This document shows positions 62,285 to 64,000 of a stretch of DNA of 64,000 nt, piece by piece. Under the pieces are notes generated by a model. The model had not been told where the DNA came from, ran no database searches, and worked only from the letters and a program-made list of their open reading frames with translations. The stretch is taken from the NCBI RefSeq assembly GCF_037392515.1, contig NC_090288.1:3961501-4025500 (forward strand), read 5' to 3'. Made by a program: the position numbers and the translations under genes. Each line of letters opens with the position of its first letter. The first letter of the stretch is position 1. The DNA is from Haliotis asinina. Lineage: Eukaryota; Mollusca; Gastropoda; Lepetellida; Haliotidae.

Positions 62285-63960
62285 TTACCATTCAGATGGT
62301 TAACTGCCTGTAAATCCCATCAATCAGCTCATTAACAGTAATCAATACTGAACAATGTCAAGGCCAGATTTGTCAGTCTCTGTGTAACTTCGTTTATTGC
62401 AATTATTTCCTTCGTAATCCCATTCATTGATTTTCATAGATGCACTTGTTCCTTTCCTCATCAAAGGAGACTATTGAACGGTTTCCTACTTTTAACGCAA
62501 ATAAGATAGCAGTTTCGTTTTTGTTTAGATCTGATTCCTGCCTGGTGTGTAATGGGAATAAGTCAGCATTTATCTACTTTACTCTCGTCAGGTTTCAAAC
62601 ACGAATGGAACCTATGGAAATCTTTCAAATTTGTCTTTTATCCAGCACATTTAAACGTCATGTGTGTCTGGAATGTAATGGGAGGAAAACTGCTTGCATC
62701 TACTTTACTCTTGTGTTATGCCAACTGTGTCTCACGTTCCACAAAATAACTGTGTTATTGCATCGTATTGTGGTGATTTTGCGAAGGATTCTCTATTTAT
62801 ACAGTGTACGATAATAACTATCCGCTGGGTAACATTCCGGAACAGTGTTGTGCAGACTTCCTCTTTTATCCGTATTTAATTTTACATTTTTGCCTCCCTT
62901 ATTTCATGTCAAATTTCGGGTCAGACGTTAATGTTTTGTAATTGGTAGAAACATCATCATTTTTGCCAGAAGTCGTTTGTGACTAAAGGCGGACCTTCGT
63001 TATGGAAATGCCGCTTTCCCTGGGGCCGTTTTTGCGTGAATCATTACAAGAAAAATGCATTTGGATTATAAAGCAATTAAAACACCAGTAGCAATTTATC
63101 TCCAAAGATTGATTCCCTACGCTTCTAACACTTCAGTCAATGCCGACCCTCAAAGTCAGCATGGCGCACCCATCACCGAGTACAACTTTTATTCAGTTCA
63201 GAAAGAAATGTGTCGGCCAGTATTATTTTATTCGTATGTACAACACGTTATGTTGCCATAATACAGACACTCTTTCTTATAAAGCAAGCATGAGTCAGTG
63301 TAGTTACAAATGTTTGAACATGAAATGCTAAAGGAGATTTGAGCAAAAAGAACAATCTGTGTAGTTATATACTGATATGTACAAACACATATGAGAGCCC
63401 TGGAAATGTCATCATTTCTTTTGTTCCTCCTGTATCAAATGCAGATTTGTTTCTGAAAAGGATGTAGCCCATCGAGCACATACCGGCTACATTTCTCAAA
63501 TTGAAAGTGGTTGTTTTAGCGAGTCTGGTGTCTCAGTCATTGCATCTAGACACGGGAAATGAAAGCATATGTGTGAGAGGAAACCGATCGTATCATTTAA
63601 CGGAAACAAATGAGTCTCGAGATGTGAAACCTGCTTTTTATGTCATTGATTTTAACGTGTGACCCTCAAAATATTTCAGAACGATACCTTGAAGGTCAGC
63701 ATGACCACCAACATAACATTCCGTTCAAATTAGGGTCATCAGAGACTTCACAAATATGCCCATTAGCAGGACAGGCATGTGATGGCTAAAATGTTTGAAT
63801 TAAATACCGAATTTAGCACGCTCCTTGAATTATTTATTGAATGGGTGTGCAAACACCTAACCCAATCAAGAATATCTGGGTGTTGTAGTGGTTGGATTAT
63901 TTGAGTTAAATGTTAGAAACTAGTCAGCAGGTAGGGAGAACTTGACATCAAACGATATTG
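62285..63960. repeat. Third paralogous copy of the 42.66-44.1 kb segment, direct
   Basis: Anchors: 62290-62410 with 42670-42790 ('cagatggttaac', 'cctgtaaatcccat', 'cgtttattgcaatta'), 62520-62590 with 42920-43000, 62920-62980 with 43240-43300 ('tcagacgttaatgt'), 63570-63710 with 43740-43890 ('atatttcagaacga', 'tgaaggtcag'), and 63830-63960 with 43980-44130. A segment near 62540 is duplicated about 129 bp later in this copy only ('gtgtaatgggaataag' / 'atgtaatgggaggaaa'). Confidence 0.7.
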
Positions 63961-64000
63961 TCACGTGATAACCCAAATGAACATAAATTAGGGATATTTT

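Noticed and set aside
62440..62814. 124-codon frame with two CNG/ECNG cysteine motifs that look like a repeated domain
   Set aside because: The repetition comes from a DNA-level duplication of about 129 bp, and the paralog at 42.8-43.0 kb does not keep the frame.
1..64000. CRISPR arrays, operons, rRNA or intact tRNA genes, LTR retrotransposons, Helitron ends
   Set aside because: None were seen. Direct repeats are either microsatellites or few-copy duplications without spacers, the only tRNA-like sequence is the SINE head at 53.6 kb, and no long terminal repeats or gag-pol motifs were found.

Overview
This is AT-rich, intron-bearing animal DNA with no recognisable host gene. It is a gene desert made of transposable elements laid over old segmental duplications. 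Several copies of a dispersed repeat (anchored by 'gtgagtgagtttagttttac' and 'gtctgtaaataatcgagtct') match, from memory, a SINE-like family that is abundant in abalone and other vetigastropod genomes. A marine gastropod, probably Haliotis, is therefore the most likely source. That is a recollection, not a search result. || Layout: 1-17 kb holds two diverged paralogous blocks (P1 about 3.17-5.6 kb, P2 about 8.98-11.66 kb), SINE copies, and a third block (X1, 12.57-14.3 kb). X1 is interrupted by a SINE head fused to a 5'-truncated LINE with thumb, RNase H and CCHC remnants (14.32-16.46 kb). 17.29-25.07 kb (Y-left) is an inverted, diverged copy of 42.6-50.84 kb (Y-right). The part of Y at 42.66-44.1 kb recurs directly at 62.28-63.95 kb. 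50.85-52.26 kb (X2) is a direct copy of X1. || The centre (25.15-37.14 kb) is the most notable part: two apparently intact autonomous PIF/Harbinger transposons in opposite orientation, separated by only 186 bp, forming a nearly 12 kb palindrome. Each carries a four-exon HARBI1-type DDE nuclease (345 aa) and a convergent four-exon Myb/SANT-like DNA-binding partner (203 aa, NAIF1-like domain plus C-terminal coiled coil), with all exons open and splice sites present. Both elements share identical 22-bp terminal inverted repeats and are flanked by a 3-bp CTG duplication, not the TWA usual for PIF/Harbinger. A 107-bp MITE in the spacer is also flanked by CTG and shares one CTG with the second Harbinger. 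|| The right part holds further SINE copies, an unclassified repeat with an internal 227-bp duplication (44.2-45.1 kb), a tRNA-like SINE (53.6-54.1 kb), a degenerate LINE reverse-transcriptase remnant (56.4-56.9 kb), a frameshifted Tc1/mariner copy (60.1-61.4 kb; a truncated relative lies at 22.77-23.4 kb), and microsatellites. Paralogous blocks with and without an insertion act as empty-site controls, so the order of several events can be read inside the window. All similarity statements come from reading the sequence by eye; no identities were computed.
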